DNA from: Pseudomonadota bacterium
GTDB lineage: Bacteria > Pseudomonadota > Alphaproteobacteria > UBA2136 > JASBTF01
NCBI GenBank assembly: GCA_030148545.1
Contig: JASBTF010000002.1
Location: 175,218 to 239,217 of the forward strand
Direction: 5' to 3'
Length of the DNA stretch: 64,000 bases
The notes beneath the pieces were generated by a model. The model was not told the origin of the DNA, made no database searches, and saw only the letters and a list, made by a program, of their open reading frames with translations. The stretch's first letter is position 1. The number at the start of each line of letters is the position of its first letter. A program made the position numbers and the translations under genes. Shown here in pieces: positions 1 through 7,795 of the stretch.

Positions 1-681
1 CGCCTATGGCACGTTATTATCGCGACATTACCATTATTGCCGTTTGGCTTATTGCTCATGAACTGGGCGACAGATAGTGGCCGCAGCCTGATTGTTATTG
101 GCTGTAGTACTATTTTCTTCGGGTTGGTGTTGTGGGTGGCAGATGCACGTAGCGGCCTGTGGGAGTCCAAGCAAATGGTGGGCTGGTTAGCTAAAGTGTG
201 GCCTGAAAAACTACTACCTAAAGTGTATCGCCGTATCGCAGAGTGGTTGTTCATCCGCGCACGGGAAGAGCAGGGTGGTGAAAAAGATGACATCAGCAGT
301 ATTCATTGGCCGCATGCGCTGGTGTTTGGTGTGTTTCAGGGGTTAGCCCTTATTCCCGGTACATCGCGCAGCGGGTCGTGTATTTCGGCCGGGCGTTTGC
401 TGGGTTTTAGCCGTGGCGTATCCGCTCGTTTTGCTAGCCTTATGGCCATTCCTACAATTACGTTAGCGCTATTGGTAAGCCTATTGCGTAACGAGGCGCT
501 TGCCACGCTTAATTGGTCGGCTGCTGCAGGCACATTGCTAAGCGGTATGGCGTTGGCTTTTGTAGCAGCGTGGGTTGGTTTGTGGCTGCTAATGACTTTC
601 TTCAAAAAAATTGGCTACCTACCGTTCGTTTACTACCGCCTCATGCTAGGTACGGCACTGCTTGTGTGGGGTTTAGCGTGA
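1..681 (+). CDS. uppP: Undecaprenyl-diphosphatase UppP (BacA), 5' end outside window
   Basis: The reading frame is open from base 1, so the gene begins before the window and only about 226 C-terminal residues are seen. UppP is an inner-membrane enzyme that dephosphorylates undecaprenyl diphosphate to recycle the lipid carrier for peptidoglycan and O-antigen synthesis. The family's phosphate-binding signature PGTSRSG is present, followed by a RLLGFSR stretch and several hydrophobic helices running to the C-terminus, as in known UppP proteins. The gene ends at a TGA and is convergent with the tRNA-Leu locus, with repeat DNA between. Family assignment is near certain. Confidence 0.95.
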   Translation, partial: RLWHVIIATLPLLPFGLLLMNWATDSGRSLIVIGCSTIFFGLVLWVADARSGLWESKQMVGWLAKVWPEKLLPKVYRRIAEWLFIRAREEQGGEKDDISSIHWPHALVFGVFQGLALIPGTSRSGSCISAGRLLGFSRGVSARFASLMAIPTITLALLVSLLRNEALATLNWSAAAGTLLSGMALAFVAAWVGLWLLMTFFKKIGYLPFVYYRLMLGTALLVWGLA

Positions 682-730
682 AAATTCCCCAGCGGGTGAT
701 TTTTTCAATTTAAACAAGGGGGGTGCGGGT

Positions 731-825
731 CGCCATCCCAAGGTCGCAGCGCGACTTGGTTGGCGGAGGTCCAGGATACATCCTGGTGCCAAGCGGCGGC
801 TTTGCCGACCGCGAGAGCAATCTAA
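731..825 (-). repeat. Three-hairpin intergenic repeat, copy 1 (tRNA-Leu tail)
   Basis: This is a full copy of a dispersed element seen at least five times in the window. Read on the minus strand it runs: a short ATTAGATTGCTC lead; hairpin 1 GCGG-TCGGCAAAGCCG-CCGC; hairpin 2 CCAGGAT-gt-ATCCTGG; the constant GACCTCCGCCAACC; hairpin 3 based on CCAAG/CTTGG and GTCGC/GCGAC; and the constant end GGGATGGCG. The hairpin arms differ from those of the other copies but remain complementary. It lies directly after a 3' copy of tRNA-Leu. Function is unknown. Confidence 0.85.
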
Positions 826-927
826 TGGTGCCCAGAAGAGGACTGATGGGGTGTGTGCTGCACCCCACCCTACGGGCGTGCCTGTGGCACGTCGCGCTCC
901 GGCATGCTGCCTCGCGCCGAACCTCCA
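824..927 (-). repeat. Split copy of the tRNA-Leu(CAG) 3' end
   Basis: Bases 824-844 are identical to tRNA-Leu(CAG) positions 993-1013 (CCA end, acceptor and part of the T-arm). Bases 918-927 are identical to positions 1014-1023, the next ten bases of the same tRNA. The two pieces are therefore one 31-nt tRNA copy interrupted by 73 bp (845-917) inside the T-loop, between TTCG and AGTCC on the tRNA strand. The copy lies beyond the tRNA terminator. A hairpin CGAACC-tccatc-GGTTCG spans the T-arm piece. The same organisation is seen at two other tRNA loci here. Confidence 0.8.
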
Positions 928-961
928 TCGGTTCGATGGTTAAATCATAAACATCAGGTTA

Positions 962-985
962 CAAAAAAATCCCCTAAAGGGGACA
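962..985 (-). terminator. Intrinsic terminator of tRNA-Leu(CAG)
   Basis: Minus-strand stem TCCCC-ttta-GGGGA followed by seven T residues, starting about ten bases after the tRNA CCA end. A classical rho-independent terminator. Confidence 0.85.
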
Positions 986-994
986 TTTTGTAAA

Positions 995-1081
995 TGGTGC
1001 CCAGAAGAGGACTCGAACCTCCACTCCCTTGCGAGAACTAGCACCTGAAGCTAGCGCGTCTACCAATTCCGCCACCTGGGC
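995..1081 (-). tRNA. tRNA-Leu (anticodon CAG)
   Basis: An 87-nt cloverleaf with a long variable arm typical of tRNA-Leu. The acceptor stem GCCCAGG pairs with CCTGGGC-type 3' bases, the T-arm carries GGTTCGAGTCC, and CCA is encoded. The anticodon stem CTAGC/GCTAG holds the loop TTCAGGT, giving anticodon CAG (reads CUG). Its 3' end is copied, in two pieces, about 150 bp downstream. Confidence 0.97.
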
Positions 1082-1221
1082 AAGTGCGAACCTAGCGCTT
1101 GTAATGCGCGGGCCGGTTCTTGTCAAGCTCACAATGTGCTTGATTGTATGCGAGAGTTGTTTTACTCCTATATAGGAATCGAATCGCCTTTTATTATTTC
1201 ACACAGCCCTAGGAGGCAGTT

Positions 1222-1860
1222 ATGAGTGAAAAACCTTCTTCAACAACGGCAAGTAGTGTCGGCCTTTCTAAAGAAGAGCAGGAAGAAGCTTTTGAAGCAA
1301 TGCTACTGCCCGAAGATTTTCGTAGTTTACTTATTCCTTATACGCGAGCTTTTCATAATGCATCGCTTATGAATGGTATTATGAGTAGCGATGATGTTAC
1401 AGAGTGCACAACGGCAGCTAATATTAATGTTTTTATTGGTTGTTTGCTTGAAAAAACTGATAGTTGTTCTGAGTATATAGCATATTCCTCTTCCGGAAAC
1501 CTAGTTGATGGTGTGTTTATGTTTAGCTCATATCAATTGGCTTTTCACTACGGTGATGTGGTCGTAAAACATACTTTGGGCGCTAATGGATATTCTCTTG
1601 TAATTCTAGTTGAACAGCCGGATAGAGATGGTTCTGATGACCTAGATATCTTTAATGCCCACATTTTTATGCAGGGGCATAGCTCGGTTGATGAAGATTT
1701 AGAGGTTATTGAAAAAATTCTTGAACAATATCCAGTTCTTCTCCAGGTGTTTCGTGCCCATTTGGAGGTTGCTTTGGCTCAGCCTATTGCTACAAAGACA
1801 TCTCGTGACAAAGTTAATGCTGTTTATCAGGCGTTGTTTGTTACTCCAACTTATAATTAA
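1222..1860 (+). CDS. Orphan 212-residue protein
   Basis: No family recognised. The start follows a strong Shine-Dalgarno sequence AGGAGG six bases before ATG. The protein is acidic and soluble, with no signal peptide or membrane segment. The N-terminal 40 residues are Ser/Glu rich, followed by a mixed alpha/beta body with hydrophobic strands such as YSLVILVE and a helical C-terminus. It is followed after a GC-rich hairpin by a second orphan gene of nearly equal length in the same direction, so the two probably share a transcript. Cysteines are relatively frequent. It is more AT-rich than the neighbouring housekeeping genes. Confidence 0.75.
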   Translation: MSEKPSSTTASSVGLSKEEQEEAFEAMLLPEDFRSLLIPYTRAFHNASLMNGIMSSDDVTECTTAANINVFIGCLLEKTDSCSEYIAYSSSGNLVDGVFMFSSYQLAFHYGDVVVKHTLGANGYSLVILVEQPDRDGSDDLDIFNAHIFMQGHSSVDEDLEVIEKILEQYPVLLQVFRAHLEVALAQPIATKTSRDKVNAVYQALFVTPTYN

Positions 1861-1865
1861 CCTTC

Positions 1866-1888
1866 CCCCGGCGCCACTGGCGCCGGGG
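1866..1888 (+). other. Strong GC hairpin between two orphan genes
   Basis: CCCCGGCGCC-act-GGCGCCGGGG, a perfect 10-bp stem, seven bases after the upstream stop codon. It lacks a clear T-tract on the plus strand (tcccgctttacttt follows). It may be a weak terminator, or an RNA-stabilising or attenuating hairpin that sets the ratio of the two genes. Confidence 0.6.
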
Positions 1889-1919
1889 TCCCGCTTTACT
1901 TTTAACAATGGAGGCGCCA

Positions 1920-2549
1920 ATGCCGTCTGGAAAGAGCTCGGCTGAAGATTCTTCAGATTTAGGCCCAAATGTTTTTGTGTTAAGGCCGTGGCAGCGTTTT
2001 CACTCAAAGCTGCATGAACCTATGAGGCGATTGCTGTTTACGCTGTGTCAATACGGTGCGCTGCTTAAGCAAGATGGTGAAGTGCCCTATCAGCAGCAGC
2101 CTGCACATGTCGCTCGCTGGGTTGAAGCTGCTCGTCCTGAAATGTTTGAACTGCTCAGTATTGACTCTGATGCAGGTGCAGAGCAGGAAGACATTGAAGG
2201 AGGTAAGTGCTTTACAATGTACAGCGCCACTTTCCATTACACAGGGTTCAGTGTGATGCACCGTGAAGATTTGGAATCTTCTATTATGGAAATCATCACT
2301 GCGACAGCTGATGAGGATACCTTGGCGTGGTTTAAGTATTATCGTGATGTAGAGTCGATGAATGAAGTTGGTCAGCATCCTGATTTTGGCCGTATGCTCG
2401 AAAGCTCTCCTGAAGCTGTTAAGCTGTTGCAACCACACGTATTGACGCATTCTCACCTTATTGGCTGTCAAGACCACCGGGACCTGGTGGCTACGGCGTT
2501 TAAGCTGCGGCCGAATGATATTGAGCCAAACCAGCCACCATACTTTTAG
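1920..2549 (+). CDS. Orphan 209-residue protein
   Basis: No family recognised. Two in-frame ATGs exist at 1908 and 1920. The sequence TGGAGG at 1909-1914 overlaps the first and sits five bases before the second, so translation most likely starts at 1920. The protein is soluble and mostly helical, with motifs such as PWQRFHSKLHEPMRRLL near the N-terminus and a Pro/Asn-rich tail ending QPPYF. It is about the same length as the preceding gene, but I cannot show homology between them. A good intrinsic terminator follows. Confidence 0.75.
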   Translation: MPSGKSSAEDSSDLGPNVFVLRPWQRFHSKLHEPMRRLLFTLCQYGALLKQDGEVPYQQQPAHVARWVEAARPEMFELLSIDSDAGAEQEDIEGGKCFTMYSATFHYTGFSVMHREDLESSIMEIITATADEDTLAWFKYYRDVESMNEVGQHPDFGRMLESSPEAVKLLQPHVLTHSHLIGCQDHRDLVATAFKLRPNDIEPNQPPYF

Positions 2550-2551
2550 CG

Positions 2552-2586
2552 AAAAAGCCCCCACGCACTGCATGGGGGCTTTTCTT
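2552..2586 (+). terminator. Intrinsic terminator
   Basis: AAAAAGCCCCC-acgcactgcat-GGGGGCTTTTC just after the stop codon at 2549. It ends the orphan two-gene unit. Confidence 0.85.
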
Positions 2587-2621
2587 TTGCGCTGAGGCAG
2601 CACTTGGGCTATGGTCGGCCC

Positions 2622-3248
2622 ATGCAAAAAGTGAATATTACCGTCAGCCAAAATGACCTACCCGCTGGCGTAGAGTTTGAGAGTTTAGTCGCCGTAGATA
2701 CCGAAACCCTGGGCCTTAACCCATTGCGTGACCGCTTATGTGTGTGCCAGCTGGGCGATGGCAAGGGTAACGCATGGCTGGTTCAGTTCGATGGTGAGGA
2801 TTACAGCGCCCCTAATTTACGCAAAGTGCTGGAGGATGACACGCTCACTAAAATGTTCCATTACGCCCGTTTTGATATTGCTGTGCTTAAGCATTACATG
2901 GGCGTGCAAGTAAACCCAATTTACTGCACCAAAATTGCCAGCAAGCTCACCCGCACCTATACCGACCGCCATGGTTTGAAGGCTCTGGTAGAAGAAATTG
3001 TTGGTGTGAATTTGGATAAAGGTCAGCAAACCTCTGATTGGTCGGCGCCTGTGCTGAGTGAAGCACAAAAACACTACGCCGCAAGCGATGTTTTATACCT
3101 ACACGAAATGAAAGAATGGCTAGATGAACGCCTGCGTGTGCTAGGCCGTGTGGAAATGTCCCAGCGCTGCTTCGACTTCCTTCCAACCCGTGCCGAGCTC
3201 GACTTGAAGGGGTGGGAAAACAGCGATATTTTCGCCCATAATTCCTAA
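2622..3248 (+). CDS. Ribonuclease D family 3'-5' exonuclease (short form)
   Basis: A compact DEDDy exonuclease of about 208 residues, the single-domain form common in Alphaproteobacteria, which lacks the HRDC domains of E. coli RNase D. It should trim RNA 3' ends. The three exonuclease motifs are visible: VAVDTETLG (Exo I), FHYARFDIAVLK (Exo II) and YAASDVLYLHEM (Exo III with the catalytic Tyr/Asp). I chose ATG 2622 because family members begin about ten residues before the DLP motif. An in-frame TTG at 2604 has a better-spaced GAGG and remains possible. It precedes kdsD and the lpt genes in the same direction. Confidence 0.9.
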   Translation: MQKVNITVSQNDLPAGVEFESLVAVDTETLGLNPLRDRLCVCQLGDGKGNAWLVQFDGEDYSAPNLRKVLEDDTLTKMFHYARFDIAVLKHYMGVQVNPIYCTKIASKLTRTYTDRHGLKALVEEIVGVNLDKGQQTSDWSAPVLSEAQKHYAASDVLYLHEMKEWLDERLRVLGRVEMSQRCFDFLPTRAELDLKGWENSDIFAHNS

Positions 3249-3273
3249 ATATTTAACATAATAATGGTGCTTT

Positions 3274-4260
3274 ATGAGCAATGTTAAGCCTATTTCTAGC
3301 AATCAAACCGATACATTAGAGCACGGCCAAAATGCGCTACGCCATGCGGCGGATGTGCTCAATACCCTTGCCGATAAGTTGGATGATAGCTTTATTCAGG
3401 CGGTAGATGCTCTTTACAATTGCCAAGGCCGCGTGGTGGTAAGTGGTATGGGTAAGTCCGGCCATATTGGGAACAAAATTGCCGCAACGCTGGCCAGTAC
3501 TGGCACACCAGCGTTTTTTGTGCACCCGGGGGAGGCCAGCCATGGCGACCTAGGCATGGTCACCTCAGAAGATGTGGTGATTGCCATTAGCCATAGTGGT
3601 GGCACTAAAGAGTTATCGGACATGATTGCGCACTGTGCACGCCTTAACGTGGTGCTTATTGCCATTACTGGTAAAGCCGAAAGTGACCTTGGTCGTGCGG
3701 CAACACTGGTGCTTAATAACCATGTTACTAAGGAATCAGACCCTATTAATATGGCGCCAACCAATTCTACCACAGCAAGTTTGGCGTTGGGTGATGCTTT
3801 GGCTGTAGCGCTCATGCAGCGTCGTGGGTTCCAGCCGCAAGATTTTGCAGCATTCCACCCCGGTGGTAAGTTGGGTGCAAACCTTAAAACTGTAGCTGAG
3901 CTGATGATTACTGGCAGCGCCATGCCACTCATTAGCGATGAAGCACGCATGGACGATGCCTTGCTGCTGATGAGTGATAAAAAACTCGGGTGCGTAGGTG
4001 TAACCGATACTGCCGGTAAGTTAGTAGGTATGGTGACCGATGGTGACTTGCGCCGCCATATGTCTGGCCATTTGCTGCAACAACCTGTTACTGCGGTGAT
4101 GACTGAAAATCCAATTACCACCAATACTGAGCAGCTTGCACCAGCGGCATTAGCGCTGCTGCAGGATAAGCAGATTACCGCTGTGTTCGTTGTGGATGAC
4201 CAGCAGCAGCCAGTAGGTTTGTTGCACATTCATCACCTCTTGCAGGCTGGTGTTGTATAA
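3274..4260 (+). CDS. kdsD: D-arabinose 5-phosphate isomerase KdsD
   Basis: Interconverts D-ribulose 5-phosphate and D-arabinose 5-phosphate, the first step to Kdo for lipopolysaccharide. The 328 residues hold an N-terminal SIS sugar-isomerase domain (about 40-180) with GMGKSGHIGNK, HPGEASHGDLG and SHSGGTKE, followed by the family motif AFHPGGKLG, and two CBS domains (about 200-325) with MVTDGDLRRH. Length and order match KdsD/KpsF. It lies 25 bp after the ribonuclease D gene and 13 bp before lptC, consistent with one envelope-synthesis operon. Confidence 0.95.
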   Translation: MSNVKPISSNQTDTLEHGQNALRHAADVLNTLADKLDDSFIQAVDALYNCQGRVVVSGMGKSGHIGNKIAATLASTGTPAFFVHPGEASHGDLGMVTSEDVVIAISHSGGTKELSDMIAHCARLNVVLIAITGKAESDLGRAATLVLNNHVTKESDPINMAPTNSTTASLALGDALAVALMQRRGFQPQDFAAFHPGGKLGANLKTVAELMITGSAMPLISDEARMDDALLLMSDKKLGCVGVTDTAGKLVGMVTDGDLRRHMSGHLLQQPVTAVMTENPITTNTEQLAPAALALLQDKQITAVFVVDDQQQPVGLLHIHHLLQAGVV

Positions 4261-4273
4261 CTATTTGTAAAAA

Positions 4274-4870
4274 ATGAACTTTCGCTCGACATTTAAGTAT
4301 TTTCTGGCGCTATTGGCGTTGGCGTTGGCTGCTGTTTTGTTGTTCTGGCAACGTGAAGATGGTTTGGGTGTGGTGCTAAACGCCCCGATTGAAACAACTA
4401 TTGATAACACGACAATTAGCGCGGATAAGGCCAAGGTTAGCTCCTCTGGTGTGACGGTGGAAGGGGCAAAGTTTAGCGGGCAAGACCTAAGCGGCCGTCG
4501 CTGGCAACTGCTGGCCAACAAGGCTGAGCAAGGCGAACCAACCGAGCCGATTGCGTTGGATTATGTAAACGCAGTTATCAGCCAGCCTAATAAGCCAGAT
4601 ATGCGCTTTAAGGCTCTCACAGGCAGCTACGACCCGGCTCAATCAGTGGTAACGCTAACGGGGCAAGTGGTTTTAAGTATGCAGCAAGCAACCTTAACTA
4701 CGCCAAGCCTAAACGCTAATTTGAGCAATTTAAACGCCGATGCTCATGAGGCCGTAACAGTAACCACACCGCGTGGCACCATGAGTGGCCATAAGCTTGA
4801 AGTGCGCCAAAATGGGCAGCAACTGCACATGGTGGGTCCGGTAAATGCAGTATTCAACGTGAGCAAATAG
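4274..4870 (+). CDS. lptC: LPS export protein LptC
   Basis: A bitopic inner-membrane protein that passes lipopolysaccharide from the LptB2FG transporter to LptA. The 198 residues begin with one membrane helix (about 8-25), followed by a periplasmic beta-jellyroll with repeating short strands typical of LptC (DUF1239). Sequence conservation in the family is low, so the call rests on topology, length and position directly before lptA and lptB. It starts 13 bp after kdsD. Confidence 0.88.
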   Translation: MNFRSTFKYFLALLALALAAVLLFWQREDGLGVVLNAPIETTIDNTTISADKAKVSSSGVTVEGAKFSGQDLSGRRWQLLANKAEQGEPTEPIALDYVNAVISQPNKPDMRFKALTGSYDPAQSVVTLTGQVVLSMQQATLTTPSLNANLSNLNADAHEAVTVTTPRGTMSGHKLEVRQNGQQLHMVGPVNAVFNVSK

Positions 4871-4887
4871 GTGTAGTATAGCGCCCT

Positions 4888-5334
4888 ATGAAGTGGTTTT
4901 TGTTGCTCCCTCTGTTTTTCCCTGTAATAGGCTCAGCAACCGATAAACTGATGGTGGAAGCAGGCGAGCTGTTCATGTGGCCAGCAAGCCAAACGGCATT
5001 GTTTCAGCAATCTGTAAGCATTACCCACCAAGGCCTGCAAATTAATGCCGAACAAGTAAAATTAGCGCTAGATGAGGCGGAAGAAGGCGGCCTTAGCCAA
5101 GTAGAAGCAAACGGCAATGTCATGCTGTTTCGTGGAGAAGATCACGCACAGGGTGATCGGTTAGTGTATCAGCCGCAAACGCAACAAGCAGTGCTAACTG
5201 GTAATGTTTCCTTATTACGCGCAGGTACAACATTGCGTGGCGCCAAGCTGACCTATAGCGTTGCCACCGGTGAGTTACATTTGGAACAAGGTGAACAGCA
5301 GCGCATTAGTGCCGAAGTAGTAAAAACAGAGTAA
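4888..5334 (+). CDS. lptA: LPS transport periplasmic protein LptA
   Basis: Forms the periplasmic bridge carrying lipopolysaccharide to the outer membrane. The 148 residues begin with a signal peptide (MKWFLLLPLFFPVIGSA) and continue as an OstA-type beta-jellyroll with VEANGNVMLFRGEDHAQGDR and LTGNVSLLRAGTTLRGAKL, the repeated pattern of this family. It is 17 bp from lptC and 9 bp from lptB, so co-transcription is very likely. Confidence 0.92.
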   Translation: MKWFLLLPLFFPVIGSATDKLMVEAGELFMWPASQTALFQQSVSITHQGLQINAEQVKLALDEAEEGGLSQVEANGNVMLFRGEDHAQGDRLVYQPQTQQAVLTGNVSLLRAGTTLRGAKLTYSVATGELHLEQGEQQRISAEVVKTE

Positions 5335-5343
5335 GTTAATTTT

Positions 5344-6102
5344 ATGACCCAAACCGTGGCCTCTATCGAAACCGCAGAAACCGGCTTACACATTAGCGGC
5401 GTAAGCAAAAACGTACGCAAGCGTAGCATTTTGCAGGATGTAGCCTTTCATGTGCGTCGCGGCGAGGTTGTGGCACTACTGGGGCCAAATGGCGCTGGTA
5501 AAACGTCCTGCTTTCATACTGTGGTTGGCCTTGTGCAGGCCGACGAAGGTGAAATTGTGCTAGATGGCACCAACATTACTCACTGGCCTATGTACCGCCG
5601 TGCGCGTGCTGGTTTGGGCTATCTTCCTCAGGAAACCTCAGTTTTCCGTGGCATGACTGTGGAGCAAAACCTACTCTCAGTATTAGAGTCCGTTGAGAAA
5701 AACCCACATACCCGCCGCGAACGTTTGGAAGAGTTGTTAGGTGAGTTTGGGCTGACCCGTTTGCGTCGTTCGCCAGCGCCGGCACTGTCGGGTGGGGAAC
5801 GGCGCCGTGTGGAAATTGCGCGTGCTCTTGCTGCCCGCCCAGCTTACATGCTGTTGGATGAGCCCTTTGCTGGGGTGGACCCTATTGCTGTGGGTGAGGT
5901 ACGCCAACTGGTGGCTAACCTTAAAAACCGTGGCATGGGTGTGCTGATTACTGACCACAACGTGCGCGAAACCCTAAAAATTGTTGACCACGCCTGTATT
6001 CTGCACGAAGGGCGTGTGATTAAGCGCGGCACGCCAGAGGAAATTGTAGCAGATAATGCCGTGCGTGAGGTGTATCTCGGCGCCGACTTCCAATTGGCCT
6101 AA
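5344..6102 (+). CDS. lptB: LPS export ABC transporter ATP-binding protein LptB
   Basis: The cytoplasmic ATPase of the LPS export machine. Walker A GPNGAGKTS sits near residue 47, the ABC signature LSGGERRR near 150, Walker B MLLDEPFAGVD near 170, and the H-loop LITDHNVRE near 200. ITDHNVRET together with the C-terminal YLGADF are characteristic of LptB. The first 15 or so residues are an extra N-terminal extension. Its membrane partners LptF and LptG are not in the window. Confidence 0.97.
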   Translation: MTQTVASIETAETGLHISGVSKNVRKRSILQDVAFHVRRGEVVALLGPNGAGKTSCFHTVVGLVQADEGEIVLDGTNITHWPMYRRARAGLGYLPQETSVFRGMTVEQNLLSVLESVEKNPHTRRERLEELLGEFGLTRLRRSPAPALSGGERRRVEIARALAARPAYMLLDEPFAGVDPIAVGEVRQLVANLKNRGMGVLITDHNVRETLKIVDHACILHEGRVIKRGTPEEIVADNAVREVYLGADFQLA

Positions 6103-6153
6103 AACTTTGGTACTGAGCGTTTACGCACATTTTCTGTCGCCTCAGCATAGCTC

Positions 6154-6173
6154 GTGTAGGTTTAAGCTACACG
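6154..6173. other. Hairpin in the lptB-rpoN gap
   Basis: GTGTAG-gtttaagc-CTACAC between lptB and rpoN, without a T-tract. The 238-bp gap otherwise holds no convincing gene and presumably carries an rpoN promoter. The hairpin could be a processing site or operator. Confidence 0.4.
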
Positions 6174-6340
6174 TCGCTACGCCTCGTTGTTGAAAATGCA
6201 CGTAACCATCTCATTACCAAAGTTTTTCCTTCCATTGGAAAGTTTTATGGTGGACATGTTTTGTGGCGATAGTGTCACATTTCTCTTAAATTTTAACCAT
6301 ACCCACTGCCCAAAAAGGGTTGGTATGGTACTATGCTTGC

Positions 6341-7750
6341 ATGTCAAACGGACCTTCCTTACAGCAGAATCTCAGCCAAGGGCTGATGATGACCCCGCAG
6401 CTGCAACAAGCGATTAAATTGCTACAGTTACCTGCGGTGGACCTACAAAGTTTTGTGGCTCAAGAGCTGCTCGACAACCCCTTTTTAAGCGATGAGGATA
6501 GCAATAGCGAAGTTGCTGCCGAGAGCAAGGAAAGTGGTCCTGTAGATAGTGCCGAGGCATTGTCTAGCGGTGAAATGAGCGATGACCAACCCCTCGATTT
6601 TGAGTGGGACAGCATGTACGACAGTGGCCGCGGTGCCAGTACAGGGGCGCTGCCGGATGATGAGCAAGCTTGGGAGAGCATGGCCACGACCGAAACGTCG
6701 CTGAAGGATCATTTGCTGGATCAGCTTAGTGCCATTGCCACTCACCCTGTGGAGAATTTTCTGTGCCGTTACCTAATTGATGCAATTGATGACAGCGGCT
6801 ACCTGCGCGTTGACCTTAAAGAAGCGGTGAAGAAGCTGAGTGTGGACCCAGAAAAAATGGAAGATGCACTGTATGTTCTGCAAAGTTTGGATCCCGCCGG
6901 TATTGGCGCTCGTGATTTAGCAGAGTGCTTGAAGCTGCAGTTAGGGCAGGACCGTACCCCTGCAGAAGACGCAATTTTAAATAACCTCGATTTACTTGCT
7001 CAACGTGATGTAAAAACGCTGATGAAGCTAAGCGGCTGCGATGAAGAGGCTGTGCGTGAAGCGATGGAAACCATTACGACGCTTAACCCCAAGCCCGGCA
7101 TGCAGTTTGGCCGCGGTAATGCCGATACCGTGGTGCCCGATGTAGTCGTGCGCCGTAAGGAAGGGCAGTGGCATGTTGAGTTGAATGCGGAGGCGATGCC
7201 AAAAGTGCTGCTTAACCGTCATGCAGCAGGTTTGGTGGAAGGCGCAAAGGGCGATGCCAAAAGCTACGCTAGCGAGCGCCTCGGCCGTGCTAAATGGTTG
7301 CTCAATAGTTTGGAACAGCGTGCGCGTACTATCCTAAAGGTATCTCGGGTTATTGTGCAAACCCAGCAAGGATTTTTTGAGAGTGGTGTGGAAGCTTTGG
7401 TACCGCTCACCCTTAAACAAGTGGCAGATGTTGCCGAGGTTCACGAGAGCACGGTGAGCCGCGTAACATCTGGCAAGTTTATGCAAACCCCAATGGGTAC
7501 GTTTGAGCTGAAGTATTTCTTCAGCGCTGCTATTAACACCACTGGTGGCCAAGTGACCATTGCCGCTGCTGGCGTAAAGGCCATGATTAAGAAGTTGATT
7601 GATGCCGAAGAGCCAACCAAGCCACTCAGTGATGAAAAAATTGTGAGCCTATTGCAGGACGAAGGGGTGGATATTGCCCGCCGTACCGTGGCCAAATACC
7701 GCGAAGCACTAGGCATTATGAGTTCCTCCAAACGCCGCAAAAAAGGGTAA
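6341..7750 (+). CDS. rpoN: RNA polymerase sigma-54 factor RpoN
   Basis: The alternative sigma factor that needs AAA+ activators and reads -24/-12 promoters. The N-terminal activator-interacting region is visible as LSQGLMMTPQLQQAIKLL. An acidic linker (about 50-110) follows, then the core-binding region, a helix-turn-helix (LKQVADVAEVHESTVSRV), and the diagnostic RpoN box ARRTVAKYRE near the C-terminus. I chose ATG 6341 because family members start about ten residues before the Gln-rich motif; an upstream in-frame TTG at 6320 is unlikely. The usual downstream hpf and ptsN genes are absent; a bidirectional terminator follows instead. Confidence 0.97.
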   Translation: MSNGPSLQQNLSQGLMMTPQLQQAIKLLQLPAVDLQSFVAQELLDNPFLSDEDSNSEVAAESKESGPVDSAEALSSGEMSDDQPLDFEWDSMYDSGRGASTGALPDDEQAWESMATTETSLKDHLLDQLSAIATHPVENFLCRYLIDAIDDSGYLRVDLKEAVKKLSVDPEKMEDALYVLQSLDPAGIGARDLAECLKLQLGQDRTPAEDAILNNLDLLAQRDVKTLMKLSGCDEEAVREAMETITTLNPKPGMQFGRGNADTVVPDVVVRRKEGQWHVELNAEAMPKVLLNRHAAGLVEGAKGDAKSYASERLGRAKWLLNSLEQRARTILKVSRVIVQTQQGFFESGVEALVPLTLKQVADVAEVHESTVSRVTSGKFMQTPMGTFELKYFFSAAINTTGGQVTIAAAGVKAMIKKLIDAEEPTKPLSDEKIVSLLQDEGVDIARRTVAKYREALGIMSSSKRRKKG

Positions 7751-7757
7751 TAAACGT

Positions 7758-7792
7758 AAAAAGCCCCGCACTCATTAGAGTGCGGGGCTTTT
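7758..7792. terminator. Bidirectional terminator
   Basis: AAAAGCCCCGCACTC-atta-GAGTGCGGGGCTTTT between convergent rpoN and the membrane-protein gene on the minus strand. Its A and T flanks allow it to serve both. Confidence 0.9.
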
Positions 7793-7795
7793 ATT

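Noticed and set aside
731-825. CRISPR array or REP-type cluster
   Set aside because: Copies are dispersed singly through the window with variable stems; there are no regularly spaced spacers and no cas genes anywhere in the window.
710-950. Two overlapping open frames across the first repeat, on opposite strands
   Set aside because: Both are made of the hairpin repeat and tRNA fragments; palindromic GC-rich DNA often leaves frames open by chance.
3414-4229. 271-residue open frame antisense to kdsD
   Set aside because: It is a shadow frame of a well-conserved gene; the translation is rich in Ser/Thr/Ala without any domain, and it has no ribosome site.
6187-6417. 76-codon plus-strand frame before rpoN
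   Set aside because: It overlaps the start of rpoN in another frame, has no ribosome site and no protein features.
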